This document shows, one piece after another, positions 8,249 through 17,586 of a stretch of DNA of 64,000 nt. The stretch covers positions 682,001 through 746,000 of the forward strand of contig JAUFOR010000001.1 of NCBI GenBank assembly GCA_040285745.1, read 5' to 3'. The notes beneath the pieces are model-generated. The model saw only the letters and a program-made list of their open reading frames with translations. It was not told the origin of the DNA and made no database searches. The translations under genes and the position numbers were made by a program. Source of the stretch: Barthelona sp. PCE (taxonomy: Eukaryota; Metamonada: BaSk clade). Numbering within the stretch: the stretch's first letter is position 1; each line of letters opens with the position of its first letter.

Positions 8249-10255
8249 ATGCCGAAGCGTTTGTCTTCTACAAATAATCCAATTGTTTTTGAGGGCAAGG
8301 AATACTTTCTTTATTACACGCAAAAGGGCCTATATTGTGTTGAAAGCTTAGAAGATGATCATTCCATCTGTTCGGAAGAATATTTGCGTTGCATTGATGG
8401 ACGTACAATCTTTCGCTCCTCAGAGAGTGAGTTCAGTCACATATCCATTTCAAAAATGCATGACACGTTACTTAATCCAAATCTAAAGTATATTTTGAGT
8501 CAAGACAATGAAACAGTACACTTTTTTGAGGTACAGGACGGTATAATCACCTTCAAATCGACTGCCACATATACAAATTTGGTGAAACACGTTATAGTTG
8601 ATTTGAACACGTACATTTTTCGTGAACAAAATGGTCCGTTTATTTTACGAAGAATGATCCACGAGGATACCCATGAGGACACGATCCTCGGGTGCATGGA
8701 GGACATGGATGTAGTTTGTTTTATCACCGGTCATTTAGTCTTGATGAGCACTCTTCGAGACGAGAATGACAGTGTTTATACAGCACGTTTTAACAAGACA
8801 ACGTGTATGGTAGAAGATCCTGTTCTATATGCCAATCATGAATGGGTGAGAGTATTCCCATGTGAGTTGTGTCACAATTGTTTTATAATTGCAAAACAAG
8901 AAGATTTTGAAATTGCAGGAAATATCATTGTGTATTACTGTCAAGAGGATAACTGTCTTAAGGAAATTGATTTATGTCAAAAATTTCCCCATATTTCAGC
9001 AGGAATATTTGGATATTCAAAATGGAACATTGTCTACTATAATGAAGAAAATGATAATATTGATTTTGTTGTGCTCCTTGACGGTTATGAAGGATTCAGG
9101 CGCCTCATGATCAAATCAAATCAAACTTTCAGAGATATTGTACATTATGCAGAAGATTTATCTGTTGTACGCATTCATTCTTTTTCCACAAAAATGCAGT
9201 CTATTGAACCGATAATGTTGCAAATGTACTGTAACAATCAAGGTTTCAAGATAGTAAGACAAATTGTAGTACCTGACATGAGTATTCTTTTTTATATTTC
9301 AGATTTAGCGTCTTTTGAATTAATTGAAGATGGTATCATTTATTTACATGGCGGCTGCATTGTTGTCATGCGCTTTAGAACTGATGAAATATACTTTGAA
9401 ACCACAAAAGGTGAAGTTTTGTTTTTCTTTTCAATCTCAACAATGAATCAAGATAAGATATTTAAAGCTATCAATAAGGTCACACTGAAGCATGTTAACG
9501 TCTCAACCACATCACTATTCATAGTAGACCAACCCAATATAACAAATGAAGTTGCATTTCTGGGATTCACCAATAATGGTCTACCAATTTATCAGGAACA
9601 TGCTCGCAAAATGACCCTCAGATGTGGAACAGTTCTTTGCGAGATGGAAGGTTGTGATGATTGGAAGATATCGCGTTTAGCCTATCAACAAGGCAATACA
9701 CTGTATTTTGACACAACAAAGGGTGCAATGACAGTTTTAGCCAAATCTGACGATTTTTCGACTTCGTATATTCTCTCAACATATCCACTAACTAGCATTT
9801 CAGCGGGAGACATGTACTTAAACCCATTTAACCCCGATATGTATGTCTGCACAGAGTTTTCGTGTCCGTCCCCACGTTTGGATATGTATAGACGCGTTTC
9901 TAACAATGTTGAGCAGCATAAAAGTGATGTATCTTCATCGCCTTTGGAATTTGTTGGTTTTCTGGATGAGGACCATTTGCTGCTTACAACAGGTGTCTGT
10001 TACTTTGATGAGGATCTAAACATACAACGGGTACTTTCTTTCGATTGTGAGCTTAAGAGGAGGCAATTTTATATTAATTATGCCACTTGCACTTTTGAAG
10101 TGTGTATTTTTGACCATTCTTTGCGTATCTTCAACATAGATGTATACCATTGGTGCAAGGGATTTGAACATGACCAGTTACAAATCATATGCACAAATTT
10201 TTTTGAAGATGCCACGTATTGTCCTAAGTGGATAAACAAGTATCTTCTTATTTAA
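8249..10255 (+). CDS. large orphan protein, possibly beta-propeller
   Basis: 668 residues from the first ATG (MPKRLSST; a TTG just upstream is ignored). The protein is a continuous series of short hydrophobic beta-like strands separated by Asp/Asn-rich turns, with many Cys and aromatic residues, and no signal peptide or membrane segment. The pattern is compatible with one or two beta-propellers, but no WD or kelch signature is conserved and I recognise no family. It lies just downstream of the dynein LIC-like gene on the same strand, with 42 bp between them, and its TAAA stop is 16 bp from the stop of the convergent RPC1 gene. Confidence 0.75.
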   Translation: MPKRLSSTNNPIVFEGKEYFLYYTQKGLYCVESLEDDHSICSEEYLRCIDGRTIFRSSESEFSHISISKMHDTLLNPNLKYILSQDNETVHFFEVQDGIITFKSTATYTNLVKHVIVDLNTYIFREQNGPFILRRMIHEDTHEDTILGCMEDMDVVCFITGHLVLMSTLRDENDSVYTARFNKTTCMVEDPVLYANHEWVRVFPCELCHNCFIIAKQEDFEIAGNIIVYYCQEDNCLKEIDLCQKFPHISAGIFGYSKWNIVYYNEENDNIDFVVLLDGYEGFRRLMIKSNQTFRDIVHYAEDLSVVRIHSFSTKMQSIEPIMLQMYCNNQGFKIVRQIVVPDMSILFYISDLASFELIEDGIIYLHGGCIVVMRFRTDEIYFETTKGEVLFFFSISTMNQDKIFKAINKVTLKHVNVSTTSLFIVDQPNITNEVAFLGFTNNGLPIYQEHARKMTLRCGTVLCEMEGCDDWKISRLAYQQGNTLYFDTTKGAMTVLAKSDDFSTSYILSTYPLTSISAGDMYLNPFNPDMYVCTEFSCPSPRLDMYRRVSNNVEQHKSDVSSSPLEFVGFLDEDHLLLTTGVCYFDEDLNIQRVLSFDCELKRRQFYINYATCTFEVCIFDHSLRIFNIDVYHWCKGFEHDQLQIICTNFFEDATYCPKWINKYLLI

Positions 10256-10271
10256 ATTTGTTTTTTTTTTA

Positions 10272-13200
10272 TTATTGTTCTCCTGCCTTGATGCGTTCGA
10301 ATACCGTGCGTGTAGAATTAGGGCCCATTTCTTTGTATTTACCGTTTTTAGCTGAATCAAAATCAAACTCTCTTGTCTCGCAAACATCAAACATTGTAGT
10401 ACCCAATGGCATCATACCACCGATAATAATACGTTCTGTGACACCACAGACATCATCGTACGCTGCAGTACCGGCTGCGTCGAATAAATGATCGTTTGTC
10501 TGTTCGAATGATGCTAGCATTATTGGTGAGCTTGAGAACTTGGCCAAACCAAATCGAGTGATACCAAGTACCTCACCCGACCAGCACATCTGTTCAGCAA
10601 GGAGCTTAATATGCCGAGGGTCAATCTTCATACCGTGAGAATCAAGGGTATAAGTTATCTCATTGATAATGGTTTGTCGAGCAGCCTCGATACCGAGCAC
10701 AGCAGCCATCTCCAGTACTGAGTTTGTCTTTGTCTTTGTAAAATCAACACCAATTGTGTTAAGAACACTCTGTAAACCAACACCCTCAACGACGAGATCA
10801 AGAACACCGTCGTCGTTGGCGTGTAGCACAACACGGCTGATTGTAGGGATACCTTGTATGATCACATCAGGTAGATTCGCCTTCAAAGTGTTCAGTGTGA
10901 ACAAGGGGTTGGAATACTCAACCTTCTTAATATCGGTAACCTTCCCCTTAATAGCGTCATCAGGTACTTTAATTTCAAGGCAGTTATGCATGATATTGAT
11001 ACCATTGCCGATATCTTTAACTCTGACCTGCTTAATGATTGCATCTTTGATTGTTGAAGGTGAAAGCTCGATAAATGACTTCTGCATGGCATCCAAATCA
11101 AAGAATAAACGCAACATGAGACCATCAGAACTATATACTTCATCCATACGTTGCGTAATATGTTTCAAACGTGTAACCAACAATCTTGCCTTAACTGACT
11201 GTCCAAAGTGTGGGTTACGGCTGAGACCAGTCTGTGTCAGTTCGTGACTACTTCTCACCAATGAAGGAGAATCACATAGTCCCGCATTGATGATCGGGGT
11301 ACTGATATTGAGTGTAGCGTTGATAATTTCCTTAATACGAGGCACACCAAGCGTAACATTCATGGAAGCAACACCTGCAAAGTGGAACGTCTTCAATGTC
11401 ATCTGTGTTGCTGGCTCTCCAATTGATTGGGCGGCCAACGCGCCACATGCAGTACCAGGATCTATTGTAGTCTTGACTGTGAGCACAAGCACACGTTCTA
11501 TGAACTTGCGCAACTGTTTCTCTGTAATCTTGAATAAGTTTTCTCGTAAACGATACTCGTCCAGATCAGGGAAGATCTCATTAACCTTAATGATTCGATC
11601 ACTGATATCATCTAAGAACTTAAAGAATGTGAATCGATGTTCCGGGCCCATGACATCGAACTCATTGTCTAACCCATCAAAATACTTATGAAGGTCACGC
11701 TTGATTGCCTCGAAATGATCAATGTCAATTGTAGCTTCGTTCTCATCAGGATATGTATTCTTGATTGTTGTGAGAAGACGATCATAATGTATCGGATTAT
11801 CAGTGTCCTGGCGCGATTTGGGATCAACCATATCATCACCGTACTTTGGCTGAACAAAACGGCCGGTTGAAGCACGAACTGAACCATCGTACTTAACTGA
11901 GAGATCATCTAGTGACTTCATCAATCTTCTCTGCATGTAACCAGTTTCTGCAGTCTTGACGGCGGTATCGACAAGACCTTCTCGACCAGCCATGGTATGG
12001 AAGAACATCTCAGTGGCAACCATACCTGAATAGAAAGAGTTAGCCACGAATCCCTTGGCATCTGGTTCGCGTGAGTACATTGGGAAGTGTGGAAGTGTTC
12101 GATCGATGAACCCTTCCGGTGCACGCTTTCCTGATACTGTTTGTTGTCCAACACAAGCAACCATCTGACTGATGTTGATCTTCGAACCCTTAGATCCACA
12201 AAGAGACATGATAAGAGGGGAGTTGGTCCATGGCAACTGCTCGAGACAAAGTTGTCCAGTAGTGCCACGAACTTCGGATAGTCGTTTGTTAATTTTGGCC
12301 TCCAACGTCTCTTCTGTTGTGCAACCTGGATCTGCAATCAATCTACCCGCCTTCCAGTCACGAATAAGGTCGTCACACTCCTTGTAACCCTCATGGACGA
12401 GCTCCTCCTTCTTTGAATAAAGAGTATCGTCAGGAGTAACGTCTTCGATACCAATAGAGAATCCCTTGTTTGTGAGCCATCTGGACAGACACTTTGTGAA
12501 ACGCAACATCATACGTGCACACAATTGTGCACCAAGGATAGTGTGAAGGACAAAAAACAGTGAATCTTTCGAACCACCGCCCAATGTCTTCTTACCAATG
12601 TTACCTGAGAGCAGTTCAGATTTTCGGATGACAACATAACCGTCGCGGAAACACATCACCTTCTCCGGAGGTTCCATAACAATCAGTTCTTCAGCCTCTT
12701 CACGCGATACATTGTGCTCAAGCATGAATCTGATGATACTGTCTTCTCTCTTAGCAGGCCCCTTGTAGTTGGCCTCCTGGAGCTCAAGATCGAATGTATC
12801 GATAGGATTTCGAATGGGAGCAGGGTTTAGAATCATTGATATGATCTGCTTTCCTGTCCATAACTTACAAGGCATTCTGATGGCAGGGGGAGGAATTTCC
12901 ACATATTCGTCACCGTCAAAAGCACTGGTAATGATCTGTGAGACTTGTCCCTTATCAAAGAATTGGTTCTTCGTCGTCAACAAGAAAGAAGCACTAAGGA
13001 AATCTTGGGTGCAAGAAATTAGTGGTTTGCCATCCTTTGGTGTAATGATGTTATTGACCGTGGACATCAGCTCCTTGGCCTCTGCTGTTGCTTCGTAAGT
13101 CTGTGGTGCATGAATATTCATTTCATCTCCATCAAAATCAGCGTTGTATGGTGAGCAGACGCATAAATTGAAACGGAACGTACGATGAGGAAGTACCTTC

Positions 13201-14879
13201 ACTCTGTGACACATAATGGACATTGTGTGCAGTGAAGGCTGACGATTGAATAGAACCAAATCATCATCGTGCAAGTGTCTTTCAACAATATCATAATCAC
13301 CCAGTTGCTGAGCATGACGACGACGTTTTCTTTTGTCGTCATCAAGTCTGATACTACGCAGGAGTTTACCCTGTGCATCATGTTTTAGGATGATATTAGC
13401 ACCTGGATGTTTATCCGGACCGCGACGAATTAAAGACTTAAGATACTTTTTGTTGTACTTATTGACTCTCTCTGGGAACGTCAGTATCTTGCACACACGC
13501 TCAGGAAGTACAACTTGATCAATACCGACATTAGGATCCGGTGAAATTACTGTTCGACCAGAAAAGTTGACACGCTTACCACTGAGATTTCCTCTGAAAC
13601 GACCTTGCTTACCCTTAAGACGTTGTGCAAGTGATCTACAGTGCTTCTCCTGACTACTGGCAGGAAGATAACCTGAAATCTCCGAGTTAAAGTAAACACC
13701 TACAGTATTCTGTAAGAAATCCCACTGTTCTTGGACTTGCTCGATTGCAACTCCACTGGCTATCTTGCTCCTGATACTCTCATTTGTGCTGTTCATCTCG
13801 CGTAGCTTCATTGTTAAATCATCCTCATTGGTAGTATCCGAGGTTGCAAGTGGTACTGAAGGGCGAATACAAACTGGTGGAACAGTAAGGTTACGCACAA
13901 TAAATGATTCTGGGCGCGTCTCCTTGGGATTGATATCAAGAAGCTCAATATCAAAGTTCGGAATCTTTGAGAAAATAGAGTAAACCCGAAGAGGGTCCAA
14001 CACCTCAACTGGAGAACCAGGCCAGAACTTTTGAATGTTAACATCAAACTGCTTGGTTTTTTTGACTGAGTCAAGCAGATCACGGTACTCAGTGATAACA
14101 TTCTGTTGACGTTTGCTTATTTTAGTTGGATATCTTCTGTGAACAATTCTGAATGAATGGGAAACTCTCTGCACCATGCCATTATAAGCACTACAGTGTG
14201 GACACCTGCCTGGCTTCCACTTCTCCTTGATGGACTTAAAGAGGAGCATGCGTTGTCTAGCATTACCACCACTCTTTCTCAAATATCTGAACTGACGAGC
14301 CATAGCTGGCATATCTTCTGGATTCATGAGAACACGAGAGCACTCCTTACAGACGCTATTGAGGATATTGACGATCCTCGGCATGAAACCAACGTGAAAA
14401 ACTGGCAACGCTAATGACAAAACACCAAAGTGACCTGGACAGTCTTGCATCTTCTTTCCACATGTATCACATATTGAGCGCTTGTCGCACACACCAAGAC
14501 GCCGGTCAAGTACACCATAAGCATACGGTTTAGCAGAATCCTCATGATCATAAAGTGAAGATTCTGAAACGTGAATAACAGCTGCCTTGGAGATATCTAC
14601 AGAGTCAAATGCCTTGAATTGGATGCCTGCAATACTTTTAGGAGCTCCTTTGGGGACTGTCAATCGATATTGGATTGGAGTTGCAAAAGCATCAAATAGC
14701 TCAAGCTCCATACCTTCAGCATCGTCTAAAGGCAGCTTAACTTCCGGTTTGGGGGATTCGTCAGTCTTCTCTGACTCTTCGTTGACTGGAACCATATTTT
14801 CTTCAACAGGTTCTGTTGTTGCATCTACTGAACTCGCAATTGCGCGGGTACCCCCGGGTTTGCTGACCTGGGGCGGCAT
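10272..14879 (-). CDS. RPC1: RNA polymerase III largest subunit (RPC1/POLR3A)
   Basis: 1535 residues from ATG 14879; a TTG six bases upstream is not the start. The clamp zinc region CDTCGKKMQDCPGHFG (about 135-150) is present, then QRLKGKQGRFRGNLSGKR (template-binding loop), the catalytic NADFDGDEMNIH near residue 580 with the three metal-binding Asp, the funnel/bridge region, and KTFHFAGVASMNVTLGVPR (trigger-loop region). The last motif and CNSEISG/RPSVPL-type segments follow the Pol III form rather than Pol I or II. There is no heptad CTD; the protein ends shortly after the conserved foot. The N-terminal 45 residues are acidic and lineage-specific. Pol III makes tRNA, 5S and U6 RNA. It is tandem behind eIF2B-epsilon with only 35 bp between them. 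Confidence 0.95.
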   Translation of the reverse strand: MPPQVSKPGGTRAIASSVDATTEPVEENMVPVNEESEKTDESPKPEVKLPLDDAEGMELELFDAFATPIQYRLTVPKGAPKSIAGIQFKAFDSVDISKAAVIHVSESSLYDHEDSAKPYAYGVLDRRLGVCDKRSICDTCGKKMQDCPGHFGVLSLALPVFHVGFMPRIVNILNSVCKECSRVLMNPEDMPAMARQFRYLRKSGGNARQRMLLFKSIKEKWKPGRCPHCSAYNGMVQRVSHSFRIVHRRYPTKISKRQQNVITEYRDLLDSVKKTKQFDVNIQKFWPGSPVEVLDPLRVYSIFSKIPNFDIELLDINPKETRPESFIVRNLTVPPVCIRPSVPLATSDTTNEDDLTMKLREMNSTNESIRSKIASGVAIEQVQEQWDFLQNTVGVYFNSEISGYLPASSQEKHCRSLAQRLKGKQGRFRGNLSGKRVNFSGRTVISPDPNVGIDQVVLPERVCKILTFPERVNKYNKKYLKSLIRRGPDKHPGANIILKHDAQGKLLRSIRLDDDKRKRRRHAQQLGDYDIVERHLHDDDLVLFNRQPSLHTMSIMCHRVKVLPHRTFRFNLCVCSPYNADFDGDEMNIHAPQTYEATAEAKELMSTVNNIITPKDGKPLISCTQDFLSASFLLTTKNQFFDKGQVSQIITSAFDGDEYVEIPPPAIRMPCKLWTGKQIISMILNPAPIRNPIDTFDLELQEANYKGPAKREDSIIRFMLEHNVSREEAEELIVMEPPEKVMCFRDGYVVIRKSELLSGNIGKKTLGGGSKDSLFFVLHTILGAQLCARMMLRFTKCLSRWLTNKGFSIGIEDVTPDDTLYSKKEELVHEGYKECDDLIRDWKAGRLIADPGCTTEETLEAKINKRLSEVRGTTGQLCLEQLPWTNSPLIMSLCGSKGSKINISQMVACVGQQTVSGKRAPEGFIDRTLPHFPMYSREPDAKGFVANSFYSGMVATEMFFHTMAGREGLVDTAVKTAETGYMQRRLMKSLDDLSVKYDGSVRASTGRFVQPKYGDDMVDPKSRQDTDNPIHYDRLLTTIKNTYPDENEATIDIDHFEAIKRDLHKYFDGLDNEFDVMGPEHRFTFFKFLDDISDRIIKVNEIFPDLDEYRLRENLFKITEKQLRKFIERVLVLTVKTTIDPGTACGALAAQSIGEPATQMTLKTFHFAGVASMNVTLGVPRIKEIINATLNISTPIINAGLCDSPSLVRSSHELTQTGLSRNPHFGQSVKARLLVTRLKHITQRMDEVYSSDGLMLRLFFDLDAMQKSFIELSPSTIKDAIIKQVRVKDIGNGINIMHNCLEIKVPDDAIKGKVTDIKKVEYSNPLFTLNTLKANLPDVIIQGIPTISRVVLHANDDGVLDLVVEGVGLQSVLNTIGVDFTKTKTNSVLEMAAVLGIEAARQTIINEITYTLDSHGMKIDPRHIKLLAEQMCWSGEVLGITRFGLAKFSSSPIMLASFEQTNDHLFDAAGTAAYDDVCGVTERIIIGGMMPLGTTMFDVCETREFDFDSAKNGKYKEMGPNSTRTVFERIKAGEQ

Positions 14880-14880
14880 T

Positions 14881-14890
14881 AACAAATGAA
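14881..14890 (-). promoter_or_regulatory. initiator-like element of RPC1
   Basis: On the minus strand TTCATTTGTT, its A 8 bases before ATG 14879. The entire gap to the upstream gene is 35 bp, so this must be (part of) the core promoter unless the two genes are co-transcribed. Confidence 0.45.
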
Positions 14891-14914
14891 AAAGGAAAAA
14901 AAAATTATACCATT

Positions 14915-17401
14915 TTACTCTTCAAACTCATCGTCTGCTAATGTTTCATCATCATATGTGATTTCATCGAGCTCCACCGACTGTGTCAACTGTATATCAA
15001 TAGAATCAACCCTAAAATCTTGCATTTTAGCAAGTAATTCAGGATCAATATTTTCATCTTCACTGTCACTATCAGGTTGAGCAATCATGACCTTTGTAGA
15101 CTCGGTATCGTCGTCTATTATTGCGAATTCTTCCTCTTCTTCATCATAATAACTGTAATAATCTTCTTCATCTACTTCAACACCAAACATATTAGGACCT
15201 GCGTTTGAATCAAATATGTTCTTGATCTCGATTTCCAGTTCATCATTTTCATCAAGATTCTCATACCAAAGTTGAACACCATCTAAAACAGCTAGTTTTT
15301 CTTGTTTAAGCTTATAAATCACCAAAACAAGCATCTTACGCAAATTAGAAAGAACCTCCAAGAACAACTCCTGTTCTTGAACATCAGTACGACTCAAAAA
15401 TTGCTTAAACAAACTTGGGAAACGCTCAGCATAACTAAGACTTGGAAGTACATCAAGTGTAGCCCATTCATCATCAGCGCCAAACAAGTAATCAGCAAGA
15501 GTAATGAGCATGTTCTCAGTTGAATCAAAAAGTACATCCTCACCCTCATTGTGCGCATTGAAGCAATGACCTAATACACGACGATGTTGCGTGACACACT
15601 GTTGGAAGTGAATAACAATCTCTTTTATAGAGTGGTCAACGCCAGGCAAAACATCTTTGGGGAATGATTGCATGAAGCGGATGATACTTAAATCAACAAA
15701 TACAGGGACAAGTTCCATAAAGATGTCAGCATGACTGATATCCGCATGTGCCTGCACGACGTTATCGATTTCTCTGCTCAATTGCATGAAATGATCATCA
15801 GTGAATGGCACAGAGTCGGCCATGAATATTCTTTCGAAAACAAGGTTCTTAACGCGATCCCACATCTCTTCGACCGTCTCAACGGTAGTGTCACGGTGAA
15901 TGACACATGTAGGGTCATAAAAGAAGTCGAGCAATTCAACGTTCTCGTTCAAAAAGTTTGCCAACGGTAAAAATTCACTAGCCAACACCTCTTGTTTGCT
16001 TGAGTTTAGCGCCAGGGGTGAAATAAACCTATCATAACCTGAGCTATTTATCTTGTCCTGAGACAACACAACTCCGTGATAGTTTTCGGGCAACGACCTC
16101 GAAAACCCGCAGGTTGAGTTGACGTCAACAATCAATCCGTGGAGGGTGATCGGTGCGTCCTTGACAGCATGTGCGTTGTGCACCTGAGCCCCGTGTAAAA
16201 CGACACAGTTTCTTAAATGCACGTTACTATGTATCACGACATCCGTTGCGATGATACAATTAACAATATGACAGTTATCACCAATCTTGACGTTATCACC
16301 CAGAATTGAGTTTGTAATAAAAGAATTCAAACCAACTTCACAATAATCACCAGCAAAAAGAGGATAACCAACTTTTTCCATCGAAAATCGAGTATCACGA
16401 CCAAGATAAACATGTGCCATCGAACATCTCACGTTCTTTAAGAAGGTTTCTGGAACCATTGGATAAAAGAAGCGTCTCAAAAATGCAACACTACTGTTGA
16501 ATAACGAAGGCCAGTTCGTTAACTTTGCAACCATCACCGTAGAAGGAAGCACTGTGGCGTGACAGACGTCGCCCATAACAGCCTTGTTATCAATAAAGTA
16601 ACGTACAAAATCAAATAATGTTTTTGAGTATGAAAAATCATCATTCCACTTTGACAAACCACTGGGACTGAAAATATAAATACCTGTAGAACAGCAGTCA
16701 CTGAGAACACGAATGCGCTGCTCTGGGTCATGAGAGTATGTCTCCTGGAAATGCAAAGGCCGTAAACCAACAAGCTTCTCGTTTGCATTAACCAAATCAA
16801 GTATAATATTCTGATGATTGACACAGTAACGAACGTGGGTATTTTCAAAGCGCAGCGGGTGGCCGTATGAACGCTGTGTTAACATAATACTCAACTGTAA
16901 CTTCTGCTTAACATCCTTCATCTTCTCGAATCTCTTCCTCATTGCATAATGTTGACTATGTAGTTGTCTAAAGTCAAGACCAGACCCAATAATGAGTCCG
17001 TCAACGACGATGATGTCGTTCTTTGTTCTTGCGAATGGTTGATTCGCCACAATTTGCATTGCCTTTGCAAAGTTCTCAATCTCAAATGGTACCTCAATTG
17101 CGTTGATAGTGATGGAACTGTAGAGCATTACCTTTGAGCGCAATTGTTTTAATTGCAGGTTGTTTATCACCGAACTTAATCGTGGGTATGTTAAGATGTG
17201 AATTTCATCAACACCACCAGCTGCAAGTGTTTCAATTGTGTACTCGAGAATCGTGGCGTTCAAGAACGGCAGACGAGCAACGTGAAAATCGTCATCGTAA
17301 GGATAAAATCCATTACCAAAAACAAAAGGACAAAGAACTGCAATAATCTTGTTCTGATCTTGGCTCTTGGAACCTCCGCCCTTTTTCTTATGCTTCCCCA
17401 T
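14915..17401 (-). CDS. EIF2B5: translation initiation factor eIF2B, epsilon (catalytic) subunit
   Basis: 828 residues from ATG 17401 (MGKHKKKGGG). Domains in order: a nucleotidyltransferase-like domain (about 15-235, with LPFLNATILEYTIETLAAGGVDEI and FVRYFIDNKA), a left-handed beta-helix of hexapeptide repeats (about 335-430: GLNSFITNSILGDNVKIGDN...), a linker, and a C-terminal W2/HEAT domain (about 510-735, ending near LDGVQLWYENLDEND). This is the eIF2B-epsilon layout; the W2 domain is the guanine-nucleotide exchange part acting on eIF2. After W2 a further acidic tail of about 90 residues rich in Asp, Glu and Tyr follows, longer than the usual acidic end. The stop is TAAA. The gamma subunit lacks W2, so it is excluded. 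Confidence 0.9.
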   Translation of the reverse strand: MGKHKKKGGGSKSQDQNKIIAVLCPFVFGNGFYPYDDDFHVARLPFLNATILEYTIETLAAGGVDEIHILTYPRLSSVINNLQLKQLRSKVMLYSSITINAIEVPFEIENFAKAMQIVANQPFARTKNDIIVVDGLIIGSGLDFRQLHSQHYAMRKRFEKMKDVKQKLQLSIMLTQRSYGHPLRFENTHVRYCVNHQNIILDLVNANEKLVGLRPLHFQETYSHDPEQRIRVLSDCCSTGIYIFSPSGLSKWNDDFSYSKTLFDFVRYFIDNKAVMGDVCHATVLPSTVMVAKLTNWPSLFNSSVAFLRRFFYPMVPETFLKNVRCSMAHVYLGRDTRFSMEKVGYPLFAGDYCEVGLNSFITNSILGDNVKIGDNCHIVNCIIATDVVIHSNVHLRNCVVLHGAQVHNAHAVKDAPITLHGLIVDVNSTCGFSRSLPENYHGVVLSQDKINSSGYDRFISPLALNSSKQEVLASEFLPLANFLNENVELLDFFYDPTCVIHRDTTVETVEEMWDRVKNLVFERIFMADSVPFTDDHFMQLSREIDNVVQAHADISHADIFMELVPVFVDLSIIRFMQSFPKDVLPGVDHSIKEIVIHFQQCVTQHRRVLGHCFNAHNEGEDVLFDSTENMLITLADYLFGADDEWATLDVLPSLSYAERFPSLFKQFLSRTDVQEQELFLEVLSNLRKMLVLVIYKLKQEKLAVLDGVQLWYENLDENDELEIEIKNIFDSNAGPNMFGVEVDEEDYYSYYDEEEEEFAIIDDDTESTKVMIAQPDSDSEDENIDPELLAKMQDFRVDSIDIQLTQSVELDEITYDDETLADDEFEE

Positions 17402-17563
17402 GTGTAAGTAGCGTTGTAGTGCTGAAAGTGTGAAAAGTTGTGAAAGCAATATTCAAATCTATTTACACATGTACCATTTGCTTATATGGTAAGCACGCTA
17501 GGATTTAAGTTTTCTCAGCCTCCACTAACCCAATAAGAACATCGTATAAAAATTTCTCACCCA

Positions 17564-17573
17564 TCTCATATTC
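17564..17573 (+). promoter_or_regulatory. initiator-like element of the glycosyltransferase gene
   Basis: TCTCATATTC, its A 19 bases before ATG 17587; a second candidate, TTCTCACCC, lies just upstream. Confidence 0.35.
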
Positions 17574-17586
17574 TGGGCATATTGTA

